Below, one piece after another: positions 1 to 5,968 of a stretch of 9,925 nucleotides of DNA. A program made the translations under genes and the position numbers. The notes beneath the pieces are model-generated. The model made no database searches. It was not told where the DNA came from and saw only the letters and a program-made list of their open reading frames with translations. Positions within the stretch are counted from its first letter, which is position 1, and the number at the start of each line of letters is the position of its first letter. The DNA is from Chloroflexia bacterium (lineage in GTDB: Bacteria > Chloroflexota > Chloroflexia > QHBQ01 > JADMIH01): NCBI GenBank assembly GCA_025927935.1, contig JAICKM010000204.1:1-9925 (forward strand). Direction: 5' to 3'.

Positions 1-29
1 ACCGGGGCTGGTTATTTACCAGCCCCGGT
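1..29 (-). terminator. Hairpin terminator of the minus-strand operon
   Basis: A perfect 11-bp inverted repeat (arms 1-11 and 19-29, arm CCGGGGCTGG plus an outer A:T pair) encloses a 7-nt AT-only loop. It lies 20 nt past the stop codon of the Uma2 gene, where a terminator for the minus-strand operon is expected. Any U-tract on that strand would fall outside the window, so intrinsic termination in the strict sense cannot be confirmed. The hairpin could also serve a gene arriving from the left on the plus strand's other side. Confidence 0.7.
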
Positions 30-49
30 CCATTTTATCGGTGCGAAGT

Positions 50-667
50 TCACTTGGCGTCGAAGACGGTATCCACTGGAATCGCGACTTCCGGCAAGAG
101 CACGGAGGTGGCCTGGGCGCCCCGGCGGAAGACGCCGAGCTCGATATACTGCGCGCCCGCCAGGCGCAACACCGTGATCGACTCGGTGAGCGGGTTCACA
201 ATCCAGTATTCGGGGATACCCCCTTCGGCGTAGTCCACCCGCTTGACCTGCGTATCTCGCTCCGGATTATCCCGGCTGACGATCTCGACTACGAGATCCG
301 CGCCGAGCCAGAAATCGTCCTGTCTACGTGGGTCGTTCTGGTCCAGCAACAGCAGCAGATCCGGCTGCCGGTATTTGCCGGGGCGAATCCGCACACAGAG
401 CGGGCCGAAGTACAGGGCGCCGCTCCGCTGCTGGATCAGCGGCACCAAGTACAGCAGAATCCAGGCCGAAATCCCCTGGTGTGTGCAGGTGAGCGGGGGC
501 AGGAACTCGATGAATCCGTCAGTGAACTCCATCTGGCGGTTGGTTTGCAGGCTCAGTCGCAGGTACTGCTCGTCCGTCCATAATCCCTGGAGCCGATCCA
601 GATCGAGCTCGGTCTGTTCGTCGAGCAGGACTAGCTGCATGAGCGGAGTAGGCACGCTGCTGTCCAT
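50..667 (-). CDS. Uma2 family endonuclease (DUF820, PD-(D/E)XK fold)
   Basis: The 205-residue product fits the Uma2/DUF820 family of restriction-endonuclease-like proteins, which is greatly expanded in Cyanobacteria and Chloroflexota; the biological role of most members is unknown. Visible family marks are the N-terminal E47-F-T-D-G segment, P102-D103-L, the strand LVVEIVS with E128, K142, and the typical GIPEYWIVNP run at 150-159. D103, E128 and K142 are the likely PD-(D/E)XK metal-binding and catalytic residues. Length is normal for the family (about 180-210). The ATG is preceded on the minus strand by AGGAGG with 8-nt spacing, which fixes the start. It begins 12 nt after the alpha/beta hydrolase stop, so it is probably the last gene of a three-gene operon. 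These genes are often scattered singly, so the operon position does not itself suggest a shared function. Confidence 0.92.
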   Translation of the reverse strand: MDSSVPTPLMQLVLLDEQTELDLDRLQGLWTDEQYLRLSLQTNRQMEFTDGFIEFLPPLTCTHQGISAWILLYLVPLIQQRSGALYFGPLCVRIRPGKYRQPDLLLLLDQNDPRRQDDFWLGADLVVEIVSRDNPERDTQVKRVDYAEGGIPEYWIVNPLTESITVLRLAGAQYIELGVFRRGAQATSVLLPEVAIPVDTVFDAK

Positions 668-679
668 GCGCCATTCCTC

Positions 680-1447
680 CTAATGCTGCACCAGCCAGTT
701 GAGCGCGCGGCCGATAAATACCTCGCTGCCTTCGCGGCTCATGGGCCAGTAGTGGCCGACATGCGGCTCGATCCAGAGTTCGGCGTTAGGGATAGCGAGC
801 GCTTGTAACTGCGCGTGGTGCAGCGGCAAGAAATCGCTGTTGCCGCCCGCGCCCACCAGCACCGGGCAGCGGATGGCGTCCCAGTGGCCGGCCAGCCCGG
901 CGTCCCAAACATCGTCGGTCAGGTCGAGCGACGCCTGGACATAGTCGGCCAGCATCTTCCGGGCTTCGGCCTGGGTCGTGCCGTGGCGCTCCCGCATCTG
1001 CTGCATAAATTCCGGCGACTGGGCGGCACCGCGCAAGTTCTCATACAAGCCACGCTCCTCGGTGGGCCAATCGCCGTTGGCCGCCCAGCTAATCACCGAA
1101 CGCACGAGGTCCGGGTGCCGGCCCGCCAGCAGCAAGGCGATCACCCCACCGTCGCCTACGCCGACGACATGGGCGGGTGCGGCATCCAGCGCCTGGAGCA
1201 AGGCGGCCACATCCTCCATATCCCGCCGGTAGAAGTCGGGCGGGTAGTCGCGCTGTGGCGGGCGGGAGCGCCCATAGCCACGGAAATCGGGCGCGATCAC
1301 GCGGTAGCCGCGCTCACAGAGCCGTTCGATCATGTTGGCGAACTGGCTGCGCGCCGTATTGAAGGCCCCGTGCAGCAACAAGACGGCCTGGCCCTGCCCC
1401 TCGTCCTCGTAGTACAACTGGACTCCATTAATTTCCTGAAACGGCAT
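680..1447 (-). CDS. Alpha/beta hydrolase with non-canonical nucleophile elbow
   Basis: This 255-residue protein has the alpha/beta-hydrolase fold: the strand-3 turn LLLHG (23-27, oxyanion region), the DFRGYGRS block (54-61), the nucleophile elbow region HVVGVGDGGVIALLLA (93-108), the strand-7 acid in GGNSDFLP (D205) and the C-terminal His in VGH (H232). Length is typical of lactonase- and esterase-like members. In relatives the elbow reads G-x-S-x-G, often G-x-S-D-G-G; here the aligned residue 98 is Gly (codon GGC at 1154-1156), while the acid and His remain. The protein may therefore be inactive as an ordinary serine hydrolase, may use another residue, or may be a non-enzymatic binding protein; the substrate is unknown. 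The start has GAGGG about 5 nt upstream. It lies 70 nt downstream of the methyltransferase gene and 12 nt upstream of Uma2. Confidence 0.93.
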   Translation of the reverse strand: MPFQEINGVQLYYEDEGQGQAVLLLHGAFNTARSQFANMIERLCERGYRVIAPDFRGYGRSRPPQRDYPPDFYRRDMEDVAALLQALDAAPAHVVGVGDGGVIALLLAGRHPDLVRSVISWAANGDWPTEERGLYENLRGAAQSPEFMQQMRERHGTTQAEARKMLADYVQASLDLTDDVWDAGLAGHWDAIRCPVLVGAGGNSDFLPLHHAQLQALAIPNAELWIEPHVGHYWPMSREGSEVFIGRALNWLVQH

Positions 1448-1517
1448 GGATTCCCTCTATCTCTGCTGAGCAAGCCGTCCGCGGGCCGGCCACCGGTGTT
1501 GGTGCGCGTAAGCGCGG

Positions 1518-2315
1518 CTAGAACACGCGATCCGCGGCATTCGGTTCGTCGATAACCGCGGCACTCGCGTCATCCGCGGCGGGCTGACCAGGCGGTTGGG
1601 CGGGCAGTTTGAGGCCGCCGAAAACCGCGCGCTCGATATAACGATAAAAACAGCCCGCTTCGCCGAAGCCCGCCGCGCGCAGCCAGGTCAACTGGTCTTC
1701 CACCGTATCGGGCAGATCGGCGCGCAGGGCCAGGGCGCGCAGATGCGCGGCATAGCCGAACCCCGCGGGCAAGGGCGCGGCACCATGGCGCGCTTGCCGC
1801 GCCGCGTAGAGCGCCTGGTAGTAAGGGAAGAGCGCGGCGGAGGGCAAATGAATCCGATCGGACAGCAGGAAGATCCCGCCCGGCCGCAGCCGGCCTGCCA
1901 CCCAGGCGAACAGCGCCTGCTTTTCTGCCGGGTCGAGATGATGCACCGACTGCACCGCGATGGCGGCGTCGAAAGGCGCCTCCCCGGCCAGGGGACTGCT
2001 GTCCTGCAAGCTGCGGCGGTAGAGCGCATAGCGCCCCGGATAGGCCGCTAACCGGGCGGCGGCCGCCTCCAGCATGGGCGGCGACAGATCGACCCCGGCC
2101 ACATACGATCCGGGCAGGTGCGTGAGCACCAGTTCGGCCACCATGCCGTCGCCGCAGCCCAGGTCGAGCACGCGCAGGCCCTCCGACTGTACCTGGCCCA
2201 GCAGCGTGATGAGCATTTCGAGATGCTCGGATCGCCCCGGATTGCTCTCGGCGCGCGTCGCGATCCAGGATGCGACAGTCGCCGGATCGTTCCAGTCCTG
2301 TACGGTTGATGCCAT
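1518..2315 (-). CDS. Class I SAM-dependent methyltransferase
   Basis: The 265-residue product is a Rossmann-fold class I methyltransferase. Motif I is VLDLGCGDG (49-57), which binds S-adenosylmethionine. The acidic end of strand 2 is VDLSPPML (75-82, D76 for the ribose hydroxyls), motif IV is AIAVQSVHHL (118-127), and RLRPGGIFLLSD (142-153) is the post-motif strand. The C-terminal part (WLRAAGFGEAGCFYRY) is typical of small-molecule rather than rRNA methyltransferases, but the substrate cannot be named. About 30 Ala/Pro/Asp-rich residues at the extreme C-terminus look disordered. The ATG has GGAGG 5 nt upstream, and a TATAAT box lies about 47 nt upstream of the start. It is the first gene of the minus-strand unit and is divergent from the YwiC-like gene. 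Confidence 0.93.
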   Translation of the reverse strand: MASTVQDWNDPATVASWIATRAESNPGRSEHLEMLITLLGQVQSEGLRVLDLGCGDGMVAELVLTHLPGSYVAGVDLSPPMLEAAAARLAAYPGRYALYRRSLQDSSPLAGEAPFDAAIAVQSVHHLDPAEKQALFAWVAGRLRPGGIFLLSDRIHLPSAALFPYYQALYAARQARHGAAPLPAGFGYAAHLRALALRADLPDTVEDQLTWLRAAGFGEAGCFYRYIERAVFGGLKLPAQPPGQPAADDASAAVIDEPNAADRVF

Positions 2316-2362
2316 CAGTTCCTCCAGCCTGGTTATCAGGAAGATCGCTCTCCCATCGCCGT

Positions 2363-2368
2363 ATTATA
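2363..2368 (-). promoter_or_regulatory. -10 box for the methyltransferase operon
   Basis: A perfect TATAAT on the minus strand lies 47 nt upstream of the methyltransferase start codon. The hexamer 17 bp further upstream (GGCCTT) does not resemble TTGACA, so the promoter may depend on an activator or simply have a poor -35. No other good -10 element for this strand is visible between 2316 and 2558. Confidence 0.55.
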
Positions 2369-2473
2369 CACAAATTAGCCGCGCGAAGGCCCATCAGGCA
2401 TGCTCCCGGCCCGCGTTCCCACTATACAGGTAATGTTAAGCCAAATTTCCTACCTTTCTCCCGACGGCAATGG

Positions 2474-2479
2474 TATTAT
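2474..2479 (+). promoter_or_regulatory. Possible -10 box for the YwiC-like gene
   Basis: TATTAT within an AT-rich stretch (2471-2483) is the best -10 candidate on the plus strand ahead of the YwiC-like gene. It would give a leader of roughly 70 nt. The hexamer 17 bp upstream is TACCTT, a poor -35 match, so the call is tentative. Confidence 0.3.
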
Positions 2480-2488
2480 TATAGGAGC

Positions 2489-2539
2489 GCCCGGCACAGA
2501 CCACCATCCCGTCGCCGGGCTGGAGCCGGGTATGCCCGG
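2489..2539 (+). promoter_or_regulatory. Leader with mutually exclusive hairpins
   Basis: Segment A GCCCGGC (2489-2495) pairs perfectly with B GCCGGGC (2514-2520). C CCGGG (2526-2530) pairs with D CCCGG (2535-2539) across a TATG loop. B can instead pair with D extended by one base (2534-2539) over 6 bp. The region ends just before the ribosome binding site (AAAGGA, 2544-2549). Such alternative pairing is seen in leader regulators, but simple GC-rich repeats also produce it by chance, and no U-tract is present. Confidence 0.25.
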
Positions 2540-2558
2540 TGGGAAAGGAATTTATTGC

Positions 2559-3371
2559 ATGAGTCGAACGATCACGCAGGGACAAACAGGGCGGACGATC
2601 CGCCTGGTCACCATGCCGGTGGAGCACGGGGGCTGGGCCTTCATGCTGGAGCCGATTCTGGCGGGCTGCATCCTGGCGCTTTCCGGCGCGGGACTTTGGC
2701 TGAGTATCGCCACCCTGGCGACATTCATGGTGCGCCAGCCCTTGAAAATGGCGTTGATCGACCGGCGCAACGGCAAGCGCTTTCCCCGCACGTTGTGGGC
2801 CGAGCGCTTCGCCGCGCTGTTTGCCCTGATCGCGGTCGCGGCTCTGGTCCTGGCGTTGCTGGCGGCGCGGGCGCCGTTCTGGCTGCCTATCTTGTTGGCC
2901 GCGCCCTTCGCGCTGCTTCAGGCGTATTTCGATCTGCAACGCCAGAGCCGGCAGGTCGCCGCCGAACTCGCAGGGGCCGTGGCAATCGGCGCTGGTGGTG
3001 CAGCGATCACGCTGGCCGGGGGCTGGGCCATCGCGCCCGCCCTCGCCCTCTGGACGATCCTGGCTGCGCGGGCGGTCACATCGATCCTCTACGTGCGCGC
3101 CCGGCTGCGCCTGGAACGAGAAGGGGCGTTCGACAAGGCGCCCGTAGTGGTGAGCCATGTTGCGGCGCTGGCGATTGTCGCGGGATTGGCTGTGGCGGGC
3201 TGGGCGCCGTGGCTCGCCCTGGCGGCGATAATAATCCTAACGGCGCGGGCGGCCTGGGGCCTGTCGCCCTGGCGACGCTCCGTCCGCGCACAGGTCGTCG
3301 GCACGCAAGAATTGGGCGCGGGGCTGCTGACCGTTGCGCTGACGGCCATAGGCTACATCTTTAGCCTCTAG
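2559..3371 (+). CDS. YwiC-like family integral membrane protein
   Basis: From the ATG at 2559 the product has 270 residues and is strongly hydrophobic, with about seven or eight probable membrane helices. The family signature P-x-E-H-G-x-W is at 20-26 (PVEHGGW), just before the first helix. Polar conserved-looking stretches between helices are FMVRQPLK (56-63), YFDLQRQSRQ (123-132) and YVRARLRLER (178-187); the last two resemble loops of polytopic transferases, but no reaction is established for this family. The namesake ywiC of Bacillus subtilis lies near anaerobic respiration genes, and its function is unknown. The frame stays open upstream to 2400, but that extension would place an unlikely polar 53-residue tail ahead of the EHG motif. 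The start at 2559 has AGGAA at 8-nt spacing and follows the likely promoter. An APH-fold kinase follows after 46 nt. Confidence 0.85.
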   Translation: MSRTITQGQTGRTIRLVTMPVEHGGWAFMLEPILAGCILALSGAGLWLSIATLATFMVRQPLKMALIDRRNGKRFPRTLWAERFAALFALIAVAALVLALLAARAPFWLPILLAAPFALLQAYFDLQRQSRQVAAELAGAVAIGAGGAAITLAGGWAIAPALALWTILAARAVTSILYVRARLRLEREGAFDKAPVVVSHVAALAIVAGLAVAGWAPWLALAAIIILTARAAWGLSPWRRSVRAQVVGTQELGAGLLTVALTAIGYIFSL

Positions 3372-3417
3372 GCCAGATGCGACCAACCGATAACGTGAGG
3401 TAAGTAACGGAAAGATC

Positions 3418-4578
3418 ATGGCCGACAGCGATCCCCGGCTTGACACGCTCGACCGTGCCACGCTGACCTCACTGGTGCAGCAGGCGCTCGATTGTGGGCC
3501 GGTCGAAGTCCTCGACTGGCACTGGACGCGGATCGCCTATGACATGTTTCTTCCCGGACGCCTGGTGGCGCGATTCTCCGGCCAGGCCCTGGTTGAAGGC
3601 ACCGAGGTGCCCTGGTCCATCGTGCTCAAGCTCTCCCACCGCCCGGAGAGCGCGGTGAATACGCCTAACGGTTATTGGCAACGCGAGGTGTTCGCCTATC
3701 AATCCGGGCTGCTCGCCCAGCTACCCGGCGGGCTGGCGGCGCCACGAGCGTTTGAGGTGACCACAGGCAAGGGGGCCGATACCTGGCTCTGGCTTGAGGA
3801 TGTCGCCGATAGCTATGGCGGGCAGTGGCCGCTAGAGCAGTACCGGCGCGCCGCGTATCATTTCGGGCAATTCAACGGCGCCTACCTGGTCAGCCGCCCG
3901 TTGCCCACCTTCTCCTGGTTGGTGCCGCACTGGCCCGAGCTGCATAGCGAACCGGCGAAGATCCCGCCCGCTCTGGCTCAGATTGAGACGCTCGCGGTCG
4001 ATCCGCGCGTGCGCCACTTCTTTCCTATCCACATAACAGAGCAGATGCCCCGGCTCCTGCGCGATCAGGCGCTTTTTATGGCGATATTAGATCGATTGCC
4101 CCAGACGCTGTGCCACCATGATGCGTCGCAGGCCAACTTGTTCGCGCGCCCCGGCGCCGGCGGGGAACTAGAGACCGTCGCCATCGATTGGGAGTCCCTC
4201 GGCCACGGCACGGTGGGTGGGGAGATCGCGACCCTGGTCTTTGGCACGATCCGCCGTGGTCTCTTTCGGGCGGATCGGGTCGCCGATCTCAGCGGTGCAG
4301 TGTTCGCCGGCTATCTCCAGGGCTTGCGCGATATGGGGTGGCAGGATGATCCCGATCTCGTGCGCCTGGGCTACACGGCAGCCGTGGCGCTGCGCTGGTT
4401 TCTGCTGCAAGGGACCCTACGCGCGATTACCGACAAGAACGAGCGGGCGCGGCGCGGCCAGGCGCTACAGGAAAACGAGGAGCAGGCCCTGCAACAGTTC
4501 ATCTTGCTCAGCACATTTCTGCTTGCCTGCGCCGAAGAAGCCCGCGCATTGGCGCGGCGCTATCGGTTCATCACCTGA
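3418..4578 (+). CDS. APH-fold (aminoglycoside phosphotransferase-like) kinase
   Basis: The 386-residue protein shows the aminoglycoside phosphotransferase/choline-kinase-type fold, which transfers the ATP gamma-phosphate to a small-molecule hydroxyl. The strand-3 lysine is in SIVLKLS (K71), a candidate helix-C glutamate is E90 (QREVFAY), and the hinge reads LWLEDV (124-129). The catalytic Brenner motif is LCHHDASQANLF, giving H234, D235 and N240, and the metal-binding D257 is in AIDWESLG. The C-terminal half (260-386) is helical, as in the family's substrate-binding lobe. The acceptor is unknown: the family covers antibiotics, homoserine, choline, fructosamine and other metabolites, and nothing here points to resistance. 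The ATG has only a weak GGAAAG ribosome binding site. It sits 46 nt after the YwiC-like gene with no terminator between, so the two are probably co-transcribed. Confidence 0.9.
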   Translation: MADSDPRLDTLDRATLTSLVQQALDCGPVEVLDWHWTRIAYDMFLPGRLVARFSGQALVEGTEVPWSIVLKLSHRPESAVNTPNGYWQREVFAYQSGLLAQLPGGLAAPRAFEVTTGKGADTWLWLEDVADSYGGQWPLEQYRRAAYHFGQFNGAYLVSRPLPTFSWLVPHWPELHSEPAKIPPALAQIETLAVDPRVRHFFPIHITEQMPRLLRDQALFMAILDRLPQTLCHHDASQANLFARPGAGGELETVAIDWESLGHGTVGGEIATLVFGTIRRGLFRADRVADLSGAVFAGYLQGLRDMGWQDDPDLVRLGYTAAVALRWFLLQGTLRAITDKNERARRGQALQENEEQALQQFILLSTFLLACAEEARALARRYRFIT

Positions 4579-4606
4579 ACGACTCCGCCTGTTGCCCGCG
4601 CTGCCA

Positions 4607-4633
4607 CCGGCCAGGGGGCGCGCCCTCAGCCGG
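4607..4633. terminator. Possible bidirectional hairpin at a convergent junction
   Basis: CCGGC (4607-4611) pairs with GCCGG (4629-4633), and inside it AGGG (4613-4616) pairs with CCCT (4623-4626), separated by a one- or two-base bulge. It sits where the kinase gene and the helical-protein gene converge and overlaps the stop codon of the latter. No T-run follows on either strand, so it would be a U-less terminator if it works at all. Confidence 0.35.
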
Positions 4634-5030
4634 CCAGCGCGGCGCGCACCTGGACGCCGAACTCGCTCAGCCGGAGGTAGGCCAGGCGGCGCGCGCCGCC
4701 GCTCAGTTCCTGCTCGCCCGCAATGTAGCTGCCGATCAGGTTCTCCACCTGCGACCAGACCCGCGCCAGCGCCTGCGGCGCTTTGACCGCATCCTGCTCG
4801 CGCAGTGCGCTTGCCAGGTTCGCCAGGGCAGGCGGGGCCGCGGTAAACTGCTCGTGCTCGAAATCGCTGTCGAGTCCTTCGACCAGCGCGCCGAGCGCTC
4901 CGGCGGGCGGCACCAGCCCCTGTCCGGCGAGTTCCCGCTCCAACTGCTCGACCAGTTCCGCCTGGTGTTCCTCGACGAAATACGACAGCCACTCGTTGGT
5001 TTTCACGCTCACCCTCTCCTCTCGCGGCAT
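4626..5030 (-). CDS. Small helical protein of unknown function
   Basis: A 134-residue protein that I do not recognise. It is predicted almost wholly alpha-helical, acidic, soluble and without signal peptide. The first helix pattern (NEWLSYFVEEHQAELVEQLEREL, residues 12-34) recalls the N-terminal four-helix sensor domains of RsbRD-type regulators, but the match is only in style. The frame is supported over the overlapping 4465-4992 frame because its composition is balanced, while the rival is Arg/Gly/Ala-rich. The start is uncertain: the ATG at 5030 has only a weak GGTAGG upstream, whereas a GTG at 5006 (codon 9) has AGGAG at 9-nt and GAGAGG at 6-nt spacing and would give 126 residues. The longer frame is listed so that nothing is lost. 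It is transcribed from the TATAAT at 5048-5053, divergent from the TPR gene. Confidence 0.75.
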   Translation of the reverse strand: MPREERVSVKTNEWLSYFVEEHQAELVEQLERELAGQGLVPPAGALGALVEGLDSDFEHEQFTAAPPALANLASALREQDAVKAPQALARVWSQVENLIGSYIAGEQELSGGARRLAYLRLSEFGVQVRAALAG

Positions 5031-5047
5031 ACGACGCCTACCCGCCC

Positions 5048-5069
5048 ATTATAGCAGATCGCCATCTGC
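5048..5069 (-). promoter_or_regulatory. Extended -10 promoter with overlapping operator-like palindrome
   Basis: The minus strand reads TGCTATAAT (TATAAT at 5053 to 5048), an extended -10 box lying 17 nt before the ATG at 5030. Immediately upstream, GCAGAT (5054-5059) and ATCTGC (5064-5069) form a perfect 6+6 palindrome with a 4-nt CGCC centre, occupying the -10/-35 spacer where a repressor would block RNA polymerase. There is no recognisable -35, which is usual for an extended -10 promoter. Confidence 0.55.
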
Positions 5070-5113
5070 GGCTCCCTGGTCCATCGCATCCGGCGCGGAG
5101 CCTGACATCCGGC

Positions 5114-5143
5114 ATGGCAGCAGCGGCGGTTTTGTGCTATAAT
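5114..5143 (+). promoter_or_regulatory. Extended -10 promoter for the TPR gene
   Basis: The plus strand reads TGCTATAAT (TATAAT at 5138-5143), with ATGGCA (5114-5119, four matches to TTGACA) 18 bp upstream. It lies 32 nt before the TPR start codon and faces away from the promoter at 5048-5053. A direct repeat CATCCGGC at 5087-5094 and 5106-5113 (19-bp period) lies just upstream of the -35. Confidence 0.6.
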
Positions 5144-5175
5144 TTAGTACTTCTGTTCTAGTCGAGGGAGCCACC

Positions 5176-5799
5176 ATGCGGGAAGAAGACAGCGGGCAGG
5201 CTTACGGCGAGTGGGCCGAGCGGGCCTATAATGACGGCGACGCCCAACTGGCCGTCCATCTGCTGACCCAGGCGCTGAGCCGGCGCCCGGACGACATCGA
5301 TCTGCTGCGGCGGCGCGCCCGGCTGCTTGTCGAGTTGGAGCGCTTCGCCGAGGCTGAGCGCGACGCGGCGCAGGGGCTGAAGCAGGTCGCCGACGACCCT
5401 GACTTCTTGCTCTATCATGGCTCGGCGCTGGTGGCCCGCGCGGAGTTCCGCGGCGCCCTGGCCGACTTCGAGCGCTTGCGCGCGCTCCTGCCCGACAACG
5501 CCAATCTGCACGTCAACTGCGCCGAAATGGCCCTCTGGCTGGGCGATTATCATACCGCGCACGCCGACTTCGCCCATGCCCTGGCGATTGACCCGCACAA
5601 TGTCGCCGCGCATTTCGGCATGGCCCGCGTCTGCGCCATGCAGCACCGCTGCGGCCAGAGCCGCGAGTGGTTGCAGCGCCTAGTGGAGCTGCGCAACCCT
5701 GCCGCCGGGCGCCTGCTGCTCGAAATCAGCGAGGACTCCTGCTTCCGCTGGTGCCGCGAGCACGGCGACAGCAGCGACACATCACAACTTCCTCAATAA
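5176..5799 (+). CDS. Tetratricopeptide repeat (TPR) protein
   Basis: The 207-residue product consists mainly of about five TPR units of 34 residues (roughly 7-40, 41-74, 75-108, 109-142 and 143-176). The consensus features are visible: A/G at the packing positions, A..D...AL..DP in unit 4 (LGDYHTAHADFAHALAIDP), and ARAEFRGALADFERLRALLPDN in unit 3. TPRs form a right-handed helical scaffold for protein-protein binding, so an adaptor or co-chaperone-like role is likely but the partner is unknown. There is no signal peptide or membrane helix, which suggests a cytoplasmic location. The tail after residue 178 contains two Cys (189, 193) and a polar, probably disordered end. The ATG has GAGGGAG with about 5-nt spacing. 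Gene order gives no operon partner: the next gene has its own promoter after a 169-nt gap. Confidence 0.88.
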   Translation: MREEDSGQAYGEWAERAYNDGDAQLAVHLLTQALSRRPDDIDLLRRRARLLVELERFAEAERDAAQGLKQVADDPDFLLYHGSALVARAEFRGALADFERLRALLPDNANLHVNCAEMALWLGDYHTAHADFAHALAIDPHNVAAHFGMARVCAMQHRCGQSREWLQRLVELRNPAAGRLLLEISEDSCFRWCREHGDSSDTSQLPQ

Positions 5800-5833
5800 A
5801 GCCAAAACAGGACTATTTTCCTATTCGCGGCTA

Positions 5834-5862
5834 TTTACGGCGGCCACTGGCTTTGGTAGAAT
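5834..5862 (+). promoter_or_regulatory. Promoter for the GH99-like gene
   Basis: TTTACG (5834-5839) and TAGAAT (5857-5862), 17 bp apart, match four and five of six sigma-70-type consensus bases. Transcription would begin about 100 nt before the start codon at 5969. No terminator for the TPR gene is visible in 5800-5833, so read-through is possible. The rest of the gap, 5870-5968, shows nothing recognisable. Confidence 0.45.
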
Positions 5863-5968
5863 CAGGGTACAAATGCGCTGCTACCCCACAGCCGCTGCGT
5901 TCTCCTTGGCGCACTCGGAGCGCGTTTCGACTCACCGCTCATAGACCCGTATCTGGAAAGGCCGCCTC

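Noticed and set aside
41..583. 180-codon plus-strand frame opposite the Uma2 gene
   Set aside because: No recognisable domain and no ribosome binding site; the Uma2 motifs on the minus strand are unambiguous.
815..1555. 246-codon plus-strand frame
   Set aside because: It is antisense to the alpha/beta hydrolase, which has clear motifs and ribosome binding site; the composition is of shadow type.
2400..2558. 53-codon upstream extension of the YwiC-like frame
   Set aside because: The extension has no hydrophobic or family features and overlaps the candidate promoter and leader hairpins; the ATG at 2559 has a good ribosome binding site and places the EHG motif at its usual N-terminal position.
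2270..3364. 364-codon plus-strand frame overlapping the YwiC-like gene
   Set aside because: The product is Arg/Gly/Pro-rich with no domain, starts inside the methyltransferase gene on the other strand, and is a frame shadow of the membrane protein.
4465..4992. 175-codon minus-strand frame overlapping the helical-protein gene
   Set aside because: Its product is dominated by Arg, Gly and Ala, it runs into the kinase gene on the other strand, and the alternative frame 4626-5030 has a balanced helical composition and a promoter.
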